Below, in pieces: positions 1-5,164 of a stretch of DNA of 5,164 nt (positions are counted from its first letter, which is position 1; each line of letters begins with the position of its first letter). A program made the position numbers and the translations under genes. This DNA is from Candidatus Rokuibacteriota bacterium (GTDB taxonomy: Bacteria; JAUVQV01): positions 1 through 5,164 of the forward strand of contig JAUVQV010000103.1 in NCBI GenBank assembly GCA_030597995.1, written 5' to 3'. The notes below the pieces were generated by a model. It was not told the origin of the DNA and did not search any database. It saw nothing but the letters and a program-made list of their open reading frames with translations.

Positions 1-2295
1 CCCGAAGTTCATCGCCTGCCTCAGACAATCGACGCCTGCTTCATCGCTGCCTCCGGCTAGCTCCAGTTGGGCGCTGAAAACCAGGTACAGGTACTCGATC
101 AATTTGCTTGTCATTGCTCTGCCCGAATTCCGGGCTTCGGAAAGGTGCCGGGCGGCTTCCTTGTACTTGCCGCAGTCTGTCAGGATTTGTCCGAGGGCGA
201 TGCGGGAAAGAGCTTCCGGGAAAGGCCCGCCCGCTTCCCCCGCCATCTTTACGGCGATCTTCTGCAGCTCAAGAGCCTGCCCAAGGTCGCCTCTTAAGGA
301 AGCTTCCAAGGAGGTTACGTAATGGTAATGTGCCGATTCCAGCGTTACCGTGGGGGAAAGACTTTCGGCAATTCGGGCCGTGATCTTTCTGGCTGCAGCA
401 AGATCTCCCACCATGAGACTTCCATAGGTCCCCTGGCAGAGCAGGTGCTTGTCCACTATGTAGATGCCTGTTTCCTTTGCTATTTCTAAACCCTTCCGAA
501 CCCTTTCCAGGCACTCGTCAAATGATCCGGTGTACCATCCGTGCGTCGCCTCTATGCCCGTATACAGCAGCTGTGCCAGAGGCGGGACGGTCTGGGAGGA
601 TATTTTGAGTTTGATGGCATTCATAATCTTGGTCGATTCCGGCAGACTGCCCATCCAGGTGTGATAGAGGTAAACCCATATACCGAGTGAAATCTGGAAG
701 GAGGTGTCCCCTTCGCCTTCAACAAGAGACTCGGCCCGCTTCGTCCACAGCTGCATCTCCGGGTGGTGAGGTTGACGAAACATCAGGGCCATGAACATGC
801 TGCTCGTCACCCGTGCTTCTATCTCCGGGGATGGAAAGACGGGATAGGCGCTCCGAAGTTCATTGAGCTCGGCAATCCACCTGTCCAGGGGCTTCATGTC
901 CGCCCATTCCAGGATGAAGGTTTCGACCGACGCCGCCCAGCTCAGGTAGGCCCCTGCCGGGTCCTGCTGCTCATTGAAGAGGAGGTAGGCCCTCTCGAGG
1001 AGGGCGCGGCTCTCGGACAGGTTCACGGGAAGCCGGCACACACCGAGCCAGAAGAGCAGCCAGGGGACGGTTTCGTGAATCGCCTCGGGCACGGAGCTGA
1101 TCCACTCCTCGAGGGTCTGCATGCGACCTTCGGCCATGAGTACCGGGGCCTGCGTCAGGATCAACCTCACCAGCTCCTCCCAGTCACCTGCCGCTCCCAG
1201 AAGCGTGGCCGCATCATCGTGCTGCCCCGACTCCAGCAGGAGACGGGCGGCCAGTCGCGTCGTTTCCCGTACCTCTTCCGGCCCCAGGTCTTCCTCCGCC
1301 CGGTGGACGAGAAACTCCCTGAAGAGCGGGTGGTACTGGTAGACCGGCGGGGAGCCTGGAATTTTGGAGGTAAAGTAATTGTGACGGCTGAGGAAGGAGA
1401 GGAGCCGCTCGGCTCGCCCCTGCCCGGATAGCTCACGCGCCATGGAGGCGGTCATGCGGGGGAGAACGGAGGTCTTGAGAAGAAATCCCCTCGTCTCCGC
1501 TGCCAACCGCTCGAAGATCTCTCCGGCAAAGTAGTCGAAGATCTCCCCGGGAGTGTCCGCCCCGGTGTCCGGCGTCGTGATTCCCGCCCTGCGGTTCGCC
1601 TCCAGCAGCAGCTGCAGACCTCCAGCCCAGCCGTCCATCCGGCCGAACGCCTTCCGGAGCGCCTTACGGGCGCTTCTGTCGACCACCCGCTTCCGGAGGA
1701 TTTTCTCAAGTTCCGAGGAGTTCAGGCGGAGCTCCTCGCAGCCTAGACGGGCCAGCTGCCGGTTGGTCGCGAGGCGTGTGAAGGCCCGCGCCGGGTCGCT
1801 GCGACTGATCAGGATCAGGCTTGTTCCCTCCGGGATCCGGGCAAGTCCCTCCAGCAGCGCTCCGTAGAGGGGCGCCTCCTCGGGGACCTCATGGAGGTTG
1901 TCGAAGACGAGCACCGCCTGGCCCTTCAGCCTCCCGTAGAGATCGGTGAAAAAGTTGCGGCTGAACTCGGGGATGCCCAGGAGGTACTCCGGCGTCAGCA
2001 GGGGCAGGGGCTTTCGTCGGCGGGGCGCGGCTTTCCTGCCGGCCAGGCCGAGATAATAGAAAAAGGTGGCCAGGTCGGCATCTCCACCGTCGACCTGGTA
2101 CCAAAGACAGGGAAGCCCTCGCTCCTCGACGTAGCTGGTGACGAGGGTTGTCTTGCCCGAGCCGCCCGGCCCAGACACCCAGATCACCGGAAGGTTGCGG
2201 CCGGTGTCCAGTCTGGAAAAGAGCCTCGGGCGGGGTAGAACCCCTTCATAGGATGGCCGGATGATTTTGGCCGGGTATGCTTTTCTCCGCGACAT
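1..2295 (-). CDS. Large ATP-dependent MalT/LAL-like transcriptional regulator, C-terminus off the window
   Basis: The reading frame is open without a stop from an ATG at 2295 to the left edge, giving 765 residues of a protein that continues further. An in-frame stop at 2326-2328 and a GGGAG ribosome binding site 8 bases upstream fix the start. The N-terminal half is a STAND-type P-loop NTPase as in MalT and other LAL regulators: Walker A GPGGSGKT at residues 42-49, Walker B LVFDN at 129-133, the LISRSDP segment at about 162-168, GWAGGLQLLLEA at 222-233, and the YQYHPLFREFL element at 319-329 that precedes the helical-repeat part in this family. From about residue 335 the protein is alpha-helical and TPR-like, including PWLLFWLGVCRLP, and would be the inducer- or partner-sensing part. 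ATP-bound oligomerisation driving transcription is known for MalT. The DNA-binding domain is not in view. From the remembered look of the family it could be a C-terminal LuxR HTH or an OmpR-like/BTAD (SARP) module, and I lean to the latter. Its inducer is unknown. It lies 90 bases downstream of the FadL-like gene on the same strand. Confidence 0.88.
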   Translation of the reverse strand, partial: MSRRKAYPAKIIRPSYEGVLPRPRLFSRLDTGRNLPVIWVSGPGGSGKTTLVTSYVEERGLPCLWYQVDGGDADLATFFYYLGLAGRKAAPRRRKPLPLLTPEYLLGIPEFSRNFFTDLYGRLKGQAVLVFDNLHEVPEEAPLYGALLEGLARIPEGTSLILISRSDPARAFTRLATNRQLARLGCEELRLNSSELEKILRKRVVDRSARKALRKAFGRMDGWAGGLQLLLEANRRAGITTPDTGADTPGEIFDYFAGEIFERLAAETRGFLLKTSVLPRMTASMARELSGQGRAERLLSFLSRHNYFTSKIPGSPPVYQYHPLFREFLVHRAEEDLGPEEVRETTRLAARLLLESGQHDDAATLLGAAGDWEELVRLILTQAPVLMAEGRMQTLEEWISSVPEAIHETVPWLLFWLGVCRLPVNLSESRALLERAYLLFNEQQDPAGAYLSWAASVETFILEWADMKPLDRWIAELNELRSAYPVFPSPEIEARVTSSMFMALMFRQPHHPEMQLWTKRAESLVEGEGDTSFQISLGIWVYLYHTWMGSLPESTKIMNAIKLKISSQTVPPLAQLLYTGIEATHGWYTGSFDECLERVRKGLEIAKETGIYIVDKHLLCQGTYGSLMVGDLAAARKITARIAESLSPTVTLESAHYHYVTSLEASLRGDLGQALELQKIAVKMAGEAGGPFPEALSRIALGQILTDCGKYKEAARHLSEARNSGRAMTSKLIEYLYLVFSAQLELAGGSDEAGVDCLRQAMNFG

Positions 2296-2303
2296 GCGTT
2301 CAG

Positions 2304-2308
2304 CTCCC
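2304..2308 (-). promoter_or_regulatory. Ribosome binding site of the MalT-like regulator
   Basis: The minus strand reads GGGAG here, 8 bases before the ATG at 2295. Together with the in-frame stop at 2326-2328, it supports that ATG as the start. Confidence 0.6.
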
Positions 2309-2385
2309 TTGCTCCCCTGTTTCGGTCATCATCCGGTGAAGGCTAAGCCGCAAAGGTCGTTGATGATCCCTGTACGGTGTACTCC

Positions 2386-3642
2386 TCAGGACTCTCCGCC
2401 GCCGAAGCGGTACCCTACGCTGAAGCCGAGATAGTGGTTGAAATTATCATAGGTGCCGTCGAGGATGTCGTTGTCCACCGTCCTCTCTTCGTAGAAACCG
2501 GCATTGTAGAAGATGTCCAGCACCACCTTCCCAAAGCGGTACCCAAAACCTACGCTCAGGTTGTGCTGGTCTGAGTCGGGATTTCCTGGCTCGAGAGTGT
2601 GCTCGGGCACGGACGCTTGGATGTGGGCATACCCGCACCGGAGAGACAGTTTTTCACTGACACGGTAATCGGCTCCCACCTTGACTTGGAGCGAATCGTC
2701 CCAGTCAAACTCCATCGTGCCGTCGATCAGCCCCGCCGGCGCGATCTCCTGCTCGAAGCTCACAGGCATCTCGTCGAAGCTGGACCAGCGCACCAACTCC
2801 ACGTCCAGGGCCAGCGTCCACCGCCCATCAGGGGTGGCTGCAATCCCAAAGCTGAAGATTTCCGGGAAGTCGGCCTTGGTTTCCGCACCGGTGGTGAAGC
2901 GGGAACTGCCGAAGAGCGGCTGCAGGGCGGGAGCAATGTTATCGATCTCAACTTCACCCGAGGCATCAACTTCGATTCCACTTCGGTAGGCGAACCCCAG
3001 GTGGATCACCTCCGAGAGATGAAAAAGAACACCGGCATTGAATCCCCAACCGCCTCCATCGGTTTCCAGCCTGAATGTGCCATCGCTCGCCCCGAGCGGA
3101 GACTGGTCCACCATGCGCTCCATGTCGCTCATGGACCTCATGTAATCAACGCCAAAGGCCAATGAGAGGGACGGCAGGGCCTGCCAGGCGATGGCGGGAT
3201 TCACCGTGAATGTTGCAATACTGCTTTCTGTCGACAGGAAGCGGAGAGATCCTGTGTCTCTCCATTTTCGTCCGCCGACGCCAAAGGTCGAGTGAAGTCC
3301 GAGACCGAAAACGAGATTCTCCTGTCCGAAATCGGAACACAGGTACAGGTGCGGAGGGAAAAAGGACTGGAAGCCGGTTTCCTCGCTCCGGCCGGCGGCA
3401 TCCTCGAAATCGGTGGACGGGATGACGGCCGTGATGCCGCCGTAGAGGTTCGTTCCTTTTATTTGAGCCAGCCCGGCCGGATTATGCAGGATCGCCGCCG
3501 GATCGTCGGCGACAGCAACGAATGCTGTGCCCATGCCGGCTGCCTTTGAACCGTGGACCGGACCACCAGCATGTAAAGTGGACGGCAGCAGCATGAGGAA
3601 TAAAAGTGATATGAGAGACCATAAGGGAGCAATCTTTTTCAT
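2386..3642 (-). CDS. OmpP1/FadL-family outer-membrane transport protein
   Basis: This gene encodes 418 residues, a normal length for the OmpP1/FadL/TodX family of 14-stranded barrels that pass long-chain fatty acids, aromatic hydrocarbons and other hydrophobic molecules across the outer membrane. Residues 1-25 are a signal peptide: MKK, a leucine-rich core, then LHA before the mature GGPVHG. The mature N-terminus has the family's hatch sequence: GSKAAGMGTAF at 31-41, ADDPAAI at 45-51 and the hallmark NPAGLA at 54-59. Later family features are PEIFSFGIAATPDGRW (260-275), VRWSSF (284-289), WDDSLQVKVGADYRV (314-328) and GNPDSDQHNLSVGFGYRFG (353-371). The ATG at 3642 is chosen because a signal peptide follows at once and AGGAGG lies 5 bases upstream; the frame stays open for 45 more codons upstream to an ATG at 3777, but that would bury the signal peptide. 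The protein ends YRFGGGES, so the last aromatic residue is not terminal as in many barrels. Two cysteines (102, 336) are present in the mature chain. The substrate cannot be read from sequence. The MalT-like regulator follows on the same strand. Confidence 0.93.
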   Translation of the reverse strand: MKKIAPLWSLISLLFLMLLPSTLHAGGPVHGSKAAGMGTAFVAVADDPAAILHNPAGLAQIKGTNLYGGITAVIPSTDFEDAAGRSEETGFQSFFPPHLYLCSDFGQENLVFGLGLHSTFGVGGRKWRDTGSLRFLSTESSIATFTVNPAIAWQALPSLSLAFGVDYMRSMSDMERMVDQSPLGASDGTFRLETDGGGWGFNAGVLFHLSEVIHLGFAYRSGIEVDASGEVEIDNIAPALQPLFGSSRFTTGAETKADFPEIFSFGIAATPDGRWTLALDVELVRWSSFDEMPVSFEQEIAPAGLIDGTMEFDWDDSLQVKVGADYRVSEKLSLRCGYAHIQASVPEHTLEPGNPDSDQHNLSVGFGYRFGKVVLDIFYNAGFYEERTVDNDILDGTYDNFNHYLGFSVGYRFGGGES

Positions 3643-3647
3643 GATGA

Positions 3648-3653
3648 CCTCCT
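3648..3653 (-). promoter_or_regulatory. Ribosome binding site deciding the start of the FadL-like gene
   Basis: The minus strand reads AGGAGG, a full Shine-Dalgarno match, 5 bases before the ATG at 3642. It decides for the start that exposes the signal peptide and against the in-frame ATG at 3777. Confidence 0.8.
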
Positions 3654-3703
3654 CAGAAAAAGACCATAACCGATAGACATCATGCACTGCTCCCTGCTTG
3701 CGG

Positions 3704-3721
3704 GTCTCCGTGCATGGAGAC
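3704..3721. repeat. Inverted repeat in the FadL-like gene leader
   Basis: GTCTCC at 3704-3709 pairs with GGAGAC at 3716-3721 across the six-base spacer GTGCAT. It lies 62 bases upstream of the FadL-like start codon. No T-run follows on either strand, so it is not an intrinsic terminator. It could be an operator half-site pair or an mRNA hairpin; nothing in the sequence decides which. Confidence 0.45.
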
Positions 3722-3737
3722 GGTACCGGACTGCTGT

Positions 3738-3758
3738 GGAAGGAGATACACTCCTTCC
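3738..3758. repeat. 8-bp perfect inverted repeat in the FadL-like gene leader
   Basis: GGAAGGAG at 3738-3745 is the perfect reverse complement of CTCCTTCC at 3751-3758, separated by ATACA. It lies about 95 bases upstream of the FadL-like start codon and 16 bases from the neighbouring 6-bp inverted repeat. No T-run follows, so a terminator role is unlikely. As RNA it would form a stable hairpin in the 5' leader, and as DNA it could be a dimeric operator. Confidence 0.5.
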
Positions 3759-3776
3759 CCTTGAATTTCACGCGCA

Positions 3777-3805
3777 ATGAAAAGGTGGCAACGTACGGGA
3801 GTCAA
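3777..3805 (-). promoter_or_regulatory. Weak sigma70-like promoter candidate for the FadL-like gene
   Basis: On the minus strand TTGACT (3805-3800) is followed after 17 bases by TTTCAT (3782-3777). The -35 matches five of six consensus bases and the -10 only four of six. Transcription would start about 125 bases before the FadL-like start codon and carry both inverted repeats in the leader. The weak -10 would fit an activated promoter, but such matches also arise by chance. Confidence 0.25.
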
Positions 3806-3821
3806 TTGAGATTGGTTAGAT

Positions 3822-3850
3822 GCTAATCCAGCAGACAGTAACCGTGTCAA
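3822..3850 (-). promoter_or_regulatory. Second promoter-like sequence with a perfect -35
   Basis: The minus strand has an exact TTGACA at 3850-3845. With a 17-base spacer the -10 would be ATTAGC, which is poor; with a 19-base spacer it would be TAGCAT. It is an alternative to the candidate at 3777-3805, and neither is convincing alone. Confidence 0.18.
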
Positions 3851-3891
3851 TCCCCCGTTTAGGGTAGAAGTTAATACCCCCCCCAATAGAA

Positions 3892-3912
3892 TGTCCCCAA
3901 GGTGTCCCCAAG
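3892..3912. repeat. Tandem repeat of TGTCCCCAAG, 11-base period
   Basis: TGTCCCCAAG occurs at 3892-3901 and again at 3903-3912, one base apart, so the copies are in phase about one helical turn apart. They lie about 30 bases upstream of the orphan tmRNA-like 3' end. Closely spaced short direct repeats beside an att core are typical of integrase arm-binding or excisionase sites, which is the reading I favour. The copies are seen directly; their function is inferred. Confidence 0.55.
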
Positions 3913-3940
3913 GGTGTATAACCCATTGATATTATTCATC

Positions 3941-3972
3941 CGGCGCGGGTTCGACTCCCGTCTCCTCCACCA
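3941..3972 (+). ncRNA. ssrA: 3' end fragment of a tmRNA gene (or tRNA), probable att site
   Basis: The plus strand carries the last part of a tRNA-like RNA: T-stem GCGGG (3945-3949), T-loop TTCGACT (3950-3956), closing strand CCCGT (3957-3961, one G-U pair), acceptor 3' strand CTCCTCC (3962-3968), discriminator A (3969) and encoded CCA (3970-3972). The order GGCGCGGGTTCGACTCCCG followed by CTCCACCA is very close to the 3' end of tmRNA, for example that of E. coli. U70 and A73 fit the G3-U70 alanine identity pair of tmRNA and tRNA-Ala, while the T-loop and preceding bases fit tmRNA better. A73 argues against tRNA-Ser, which normally has G73. No matching 5' half (acceptor strand GGGGGAG or GGAGGAG, D-arm, tag reading frame) is visible upstream, so this is a fragment and not a working gene. 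How far it extends left of 3941 is uncertain. The likeliest origin is a displaced attachment-site copy left by an element that integrated at the 3' end of ssrA. Confidence 0.7.
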
Positions 3973-4003
3973 TTTTTTCTCCTTTAAAAACAAGCACTTG
4001 CAG

Positions 4004-4027
4004 AAATCGTTACCGGACGATTTTTTT
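4004..4027 (+). terminator. Intrinsic terminator downstream of the tmRNA-like 3' end
   Basis: AAATCGT (4004-4010) pairs perfectly with ACGATTT (4017-4023) over the loop TACCGG, and the right arm runs into a stretch of seven T ending at 4027. It starts 31 bases after the CCA of the tmRNA-like fragment in the same direction, as expected for the natural terminator of an ssrA gene. Read on the minus strand the hairpin is followed only by TTTCTG-like sequence one base into the stem, so it is mainly a plus-strand terminator. Confidence 0.75.
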
Positions 4028-4057
4028 ATGCCTATCTTTTCAATGGATTATGAGTTG

Positions 4058-4231
4058 TCAAATGTGGCCCCCTGGCGTAGTCCTCCCTAAAAGGTAGACA
4101 AGCAGGAAGTAGAGCTCTCTGGCAAAAGGCATCCTCTTCCCCCGGAACCGGCACCAATGGCTCACCATCTGTTCGCCCTGGCTGAGCTGGGCGGTCGGCA
4201 TGTGGGTTGTCTTCGCACCGGTGATTTTCAC
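4058..4231 (-). CDS. Possible 57-residue protein of unknown function, GTG start
   Basis: I do not recognise this protein. A GTG at 4231 opens a 57-codon frame ending with TGA at 4058-4060. An in-frame stop at 4244-4246 lies just upstream, and the leader has AGGTGAG ending about 6 bases before the GTG, an acceptable ribosome binding site. The sequence starts KITGAKTTHMPTAQLSQGEQ, continues with the basic stretch CRFRGKRMPF, then the hydrophobic helix-like ELYFLLVYLLG at residues 39-49, and ends TTPGGHI. That composition looks more protein-like than the shadow frames around it. An internal ATG gives a shorter form starting MPTAQ. It lies 95 bases downstream of the ABC exporter gene on the same strand with no strong terminator between, so co-transcription is possible. 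It could be a real small protein, a remnant of a larger gene, or chance; the ending Gly-Gly is too far C-terminal for a classic leader-peptide site. Confidence 0.35.
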   Translation of the reverse strand: MKITGAKTTHMPTAQLSQGEQMVSHWCRFRGKRMPFARELYFLLVYLLGRTTPGGHI

Positions 4232-4286
4232 ATCCAGCTCACCTCACCCTCTGGGATCCGCCAATTTTCTTCCCGCACCAGAACGT

Positions 4287-4308
4287 CTCCGCCTTTATTA
4301 AGACGGAG
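4287..4308. repeat. Inverted repeat just downstream of the ABC exporter gene
   Basis: CTCCGCC (4287-4293) pairs with GACGGAG (4302-4308), seven pairs including one G-U, over the loop TTTATTAA. It begins 18 bases past the ABC exporter stop codon. No T-run follows in the minus direction, so it is at most a weak or Rho-assisted 3' end structure. Confidence 0.35.
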
Positions 4309-4326
4309 TAGCGGGCTGCCGTAAGG

Positions 4327-5164
4327 TTATTCGAGCCCCTTCCCCTCATTCATCCACTTGCAGTGCAGCCTGTACAGGTCGGCGTATTCCCCTCCCTCAT
4401 CCATCAGCTCACGATGGGATCCAACCTCAACAATGCTGCCGTCATCGATGACCGCGATGCGATCGGCCATGCTGATAGTTGAGAAGCGGTGTGATATCAG
4501 GATCGTGGTACGCCCGCGGGCCAGGGTGGCGAACTGGCTGAAGATTTCGAGCTCGCTGCGGGCGTCGAGGTTTGCAGTAGGCTCGTCGAGGATAAGGATC
4601 GGGGTTTGCCTGGCAAAGGCCCTCGCGATGGCAAGATTCTGCCACTGGCCCCCGGACAGTTCGTGGCTGCCGAAGGAGCGACCGAGCTGCGTGTCGAGCC
4701 CGTCGGGGAGCGACTCCACCAGCTCCCTGAGGCCCGCCTGGGACGCGATCTCGTCCACCAGGTCCGGGCGGTCCTTCAGACGCTCCCAGTCGCCGTAGGC
4801 GAGGTTTACCCGGGCGCTCGTTTCGTAATGGCCATAATGCTGCATCACGACCGAGAAGATACGCCGCAGGCCGGTCTTCTCCAGCTTGCGGATGTCGGTT
4901 CCGCCGATGAGGATGGCTCCCTCGTCCGCATCATAAAGACCGGTCAGCAGTTTCACCAGCGTGGTTTTGCCGGCTCCGTTCCTGCCCACAAGGGCGAGCG
5001 TCTCACCAGGCTCGATGCGGAGGGAGAGATGCGAAATGACGGTCATTTCGCAGCCGGGGTAGGTGAAGCCAACGTCCCTGAACTCGATCTCTCTCGACGG
5101 CGGAGCCGGAAGAAGGCCGCTCCCGGCTTTAGCCGCTTCTCCCTCCTGGAGGAATTGCCTCAGG
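4327..5164 (-). CDS. ABC exporter (ABCB type), C-terminal ATPase domain; N-terminus off the window
   Basis: The frame runs from the right edge to a TAA at 4327-4329 and shows the last 278 residues. It is a complete nucleotide-binding domain of the exporter type in which a membrane domain precedes the ATPase on one chain (MsbA/MdlB-like). In visible-fragment numbering: REIEFRDVGFTYPG (24-37) with the adenine-stacking tyrosine 35, Walker A GRNGAGKT (60-67), Q-loop VVMQ ending at Q108, signature LSGGQ (169-173), Walker B ILILDE (189-194), D-loop NLDA (198-201) and switch histidine H225 in ISHR. All catalytic residues are present, so the domain should hydrolyse ATP. The ATG at 5046 is internal and not the start, because homologous domain sequence (FRDVGFTYPG) precedes it without interruption. 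The linker LRQFLQEGEA at the edge is what usually joins the membrane domain to the ATPase. The substrate cannot be told from this domain; lipids, drugs and peptides are all handled by this family. A half transporter working as a homo- or heterodimer is expected. Confidence 0.93.
   Translation of the reverse strand, partial: LRQFLQEGEAAKAGSGLLPAPPSREIEFRDVGFTYPGCEMTVISHLSLRIEPGETLALVGRNGAGKTTLVKLLTGLYDADEGAILIGGTDIRKLEKTGLRRIFSVVMQHYGHYETSARVNLAYGDWERLKDRPDLVDEIASQAGLRELVESLPDGLDTQLGRSFGSHELSGGQWQNLAIARAFARQTPILILDEPTANLDARSELEIFSQFATLARGRTTILISHRFSTISMADRIAVIDDGSIVEVGSHRELMDEGGEYADLYRLHCKWMNEGKGLE

Larger units (their letters stand above)
3643..4057. other. Gene-free stretch between the FadL-like gene and the small ORF
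   Basis: I see no credible protein gene in these 415 bases. The part next to the FadL-like gene (3643-3850) holds its ribosome binding site, two inverted repeats and weak promoter-like sequences. The middle (3877-3912) holds a run of eight C and a tandem TGTCCCCAAG repeat. The right part holds a tmRNA-like 3' end and an intrinsic terminator on the plus strand. Short open frames across it (for example 3902-4090 plus) run straight through the RNA fragment and the terminator and have no protein-like character. Confidence 0.7.

Noticed and set aside
763..1431. 222-residue plus-strand open frame
   Set aside because: It lies wholly inside and antisense to the MalT-like regulator, whose frame shows family motifs; the length is a high-GC shadow effect.
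2300..2329. Nine-codon mini-ORF (MTETGEQGS) ending 4 bases before the regulator start
   Set aside because: It has no ribosome binding site and is short enough to be chance; there is no attenuator-like codon run.
2599..3165. 188-residue plus-strand open frame
   Set aside because: It is antisense to the FadL-like gene and has no recognisable domain or ribosome binding site.
3643..3777. N-terminal extension of the FadL-like protein from an in-frame ATG at 3777
   Set aside because: It would place 45 residues before an evident signal peptide, and the ATG at 3642 has a full AGGAGG at the right distance.
3620..3972. A complete tmRNA gene ending at 3972
   Set aside because: No tmRNA 5' end (GGGG...GGATTCGACGGG type), no tag reading frame and no matching acceptor strand are visible in the preceding 350 bases, which overlap the FadL-like start and leader.
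3902..4090. 62-residue plus-strand open frame
   Set aside because: It reads through the tmRNA-like 3' end and the terminator hairpin, and its composition follows those RNA features.
1..5164. CRISPR array or other long regularly spaced repeat
   Set aside because: Reading through the window shows no repeat unit recurring at regular spacing other than the two-copy 10-base tandem at 3892-3912.

Overview
The window looks like high-GC chromosomal DNA from a Gram-negative (diderm) bacterium. One gene encodes an outer-membrane beta-barrel of the OmpP1/FadL family with a classical signal peptide, which requires an outer membrane. A large ATP-dependent MalT-like regulator and an ABC exporter fit a proteobacterium or Desulfobacterota-type organism, but the exact lineage is only a guess.

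All convincing protein genes lie on the minus strand. Reading leftward from the right edge, the layout is: (a) 5164-4327, the C-terminal ATPase half of an ABC exporter that continues beyond the right edge; (b) 4231-4058, a possible 57-residue GTG-start small protein that I do not recognise; (c) a non-coding stretch that holds, on the plus strand, a 3' end fragment of a tmRNA (or tRNA) gene at about 3941-3972 followed by an intrinsic terminator at 4004-4027, with a tandem TGTCCCCAAG repeat just upstream; (d) a leader with two inverted repeats, then 3642-2386, a complete FadL-like outer-membrane channel; (e) 2295-1, the first 765 residues of a large STAND-type (MalT/LAL-like) transcriptional regulator whose C-terminus is cut by the left edge.

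The FadL-like gene and the regulator are co-directional, 90 bases apart with no T-rich terminator between them. They could be one transcription unit in which the regulator senses a compound taken up through the channel; that functional link is inference.

The most notable structure is the orphan tmRNA 3' end. It carries a full T-arm, the 3' strand of the acceptor stem, U70, A73 and CCA, but no 5' half is visible. The usual explanation is a tyrosine-recombinase att site, where an element entered the 3' end of ssrA and displaced the old 3' end. In that geometry the element lies to the left, so the FadL-like gene and the regulator would be cargo at its right end, and the ABC exporter would be host chromosome. 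No integrase gene is visible in the window.
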